From contig CAZDJZ010000031.1 in NCBI GenBank assembly GCA_964505785.1, positions 1 to 23,998 on the forward strand: DNA of 23,998 nt, read 5' to 3'. How positions within the stretch are numbered: position 1 is the first letter of the stretch; each line of letters begins with the position of its first letter. The notes beneath the pieces were generated by a model. That model was given only the letters and a program-made list of their open reading frames with translations, was not told where the DNA came from and searched no databases. This stretch comes from CAYRTV01 sp964505785. GTDB taxonomy: Bacteria > Acidobacteriota > Aminicenantia > Aminicenantales > Aminicenantaceae. The position numbers and the translations under genes are program-made. Positions 23,204 to 23,998 of this stretch are shown piece by piece.

Positions 23204-23788
23204 ATGAGATTTCAAAGAAAACCCGCCTTTATTATGTGTCTTTGTGCTGTATCAGGCTTTCTTATTATAACATCTCCTTTGTTTTCCCAGCCGGATCAGA
23301 CGCAAATGCTGGACATATCCCTGTTTTCATCTCAGGATAAGGTGCATCCTGGCTCCCTTTTAAAAATGGCCATGGTGATAGAACTTGAGCCCGGATGGCA
23401 TATCAACTCCTCCGCTCCTATGAATGATTTCCTGATTCCTTCAACGGTCAGCATTCCAAAAGAAAATCCCGTTAAACTGGAAAAGACAATTTTTCCTGAA
23501 CCAGTTGAGATTTTACCTCACTTTTCGCAGGAGGTCAGGTCGGTTTACATGGGAGAAATATGGATTGGGATTGTGGTGGCTGTACCGGAAGATATGGAAA
23601 CCGGACCTCTGACAATCAAACTTCATTTTCGTTACCAGGGTTGCGATGACCAGGCCTGCCGCGCACCCAGCATGAAAGCTGCGTGTCTAACCATTCCGGT
23701 GGTGGACAGATCCACCCCGGCACACAGCATCCATCCTGAGATTTTTTCCCGGATCGATTTTGGGAAGAAAGTGAAAAGTCAAAAGTAA
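23204..23788 (+). CDS. Stand-alone DsbD N-terminal domain protein
   Basis: The 194-residue protein has a signal peptide (about 1-28, LFSQ) and a single immunoglobulin-like domain of the DsbD alpha (DsbC/D N-terminal) type: LEPGWHINSSAP (61-72) and FRYQGCDDQACRAPSM (142-157). C147 and C152 match the redox-active cysteine region of DsbD-alpha, which passes electrons in the periplasm. The usual partner domains (membrane beta and thioredoxin-like gamma) are absent here; they may be encoded beyond the window. GGGAGGGA is 4-11 bases before the ATG. The last residues (VKSQK) are coded by the start of the repeat that follows. Confidence 0.75.
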   Translation: MRFQRKPAFIMCLCAVSGFLIITSPLFSQPDQTQMLDISLFSSQDKVHPGSLLKMAMVIELEPGWHINSSAPMNDFLIPSTVSIPKENPVKLEKTIFPEPVEILPHFSQEVRSVYMGEIWIGIVVAVPEDMETGPLTIKLHFRYQGCDDQACRAPSMKAACLTIPVVDRSTPAHSIHPEIFSRIDFGKKVKSQK

Positions 23789-23998
23789 AAAGTCAAAAGT
23801 GAAAAAATATCTAATTTATCTCAAATCTCAAATCTCAAATCTCAAAACCGCATTGGAACCCGAATATTCTCTTTCATGCCAGACCTATGACAATAAACGC
23901 GAGCGGAGCGAGCAAGAACCCAAGTAACCCTAGAAACTCTAGTAACCCTAGTAACGCGAGCAAAGCGAGCCGACTGAACAGACCGAACGGACCGAATA
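23767..23998. repeat. Composite low-complexity intergenic repeat, copy B
   Basis: In order: AAAAGTC/AAAAGTA units (23767-23807), overlapping the end of the DsbD-N gene; four perfect tandem copies of ATCTCAA (23818-23845) running into AACCGCATTGG; GCGAGCGGAGCGAGC; CTAGTAACC-type units; GCGAGCAAAGCGAGC; and GACTGAACAGACCGAACGG to the window end. Related units are found at 11270-11530, 18631-18660 and 19282-19330. Confidence 0.7.

Overview
The window is about 24 kb of moderate-GC bacterial chromosome with 21 genes or gene remnants on both strands. It looks like core genome with worn intergenic DNA, not an active mobile island. The organism appears to be diderm: there are likely lipoproteins, a DsbD-type periplasmic domain, and a DUF5916 protein whose last residue is Phe, as in outer-membrane barrels. 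The elongation factor G is of the spd/mitochondrial (EFG1) type. The mix of homocysteine methyltransferase-MTHFR fusion, UPF0182, DUF5916 and exported amidohydrolases suggests an uncultured lineage such as Candidatus Aminicenantes or a relative of Acidobacteriota. That placement is an inference, not shown by any marker here.

Layout. 1-225: apparent insertion-sequence end, a good sigma70 promoter and a structured leader for a divergent branched-chain-aminotransferase-like enzyme (226-1314). 1318-4082 (minus): a two-half ferritin-like protein with its own promoter, preceded by a one-carbon/methionine enzyme. 4202-7212 (plus): a strong promoter, fusA of the EFG1 type, then a P-loop ATPase. 7260-8479: a YugP-type membrane Zn-protease and a graveyard with two gene remnants, one of DUF427. 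8480-11256 (minus): a lipoprotein amidohydrolase and a YgjP-type metallopeptidase. 11615-12884: a small membrane protein, a frameshifted membrane/zinc-ribbon gene and a PEGA lipoprotein. 13092-14384: a sigma54-like promoter, a DUF883/ElaB-like protein and a TIGR01777 epimerase. 14385-14935: repeats. 14936-18606: UPF0182 membrane protein overlapped by an apparently exported methyltransferase. 18746-23061 (minus): TrmL, a candidate structured RNA region, a second exported amidohydrolase and the DUF5916 protein. 23204-23788: stand-alone DsbD N-domain, running into composite repeats at the window end.

Functional themes. Several products act in the envelope: two exported amidohydrolases, DUF5916 barrel, PEGA lipoprotein, DsbD-N, YugP, UPF0182 and its methyltransferase partner. 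Together they fit a peptide-scavenging or envelope-maintaining heterotroph. Translation and RNA modification (EF-G, TrmL) and C1/methionine metabolism make up the rest.

The best leads are the UPF0182/exported-methyltransferase pair, the sigma54-like promoter on a small membrane-protein gene, the frameshift that one base would repair together with a lost cysteine, the structured region at 19365-19533, and the family of composite low-complexity intergenic repeats. No CRISPR array, rRNA or tRNA gene was seen, and no complete mobile element.
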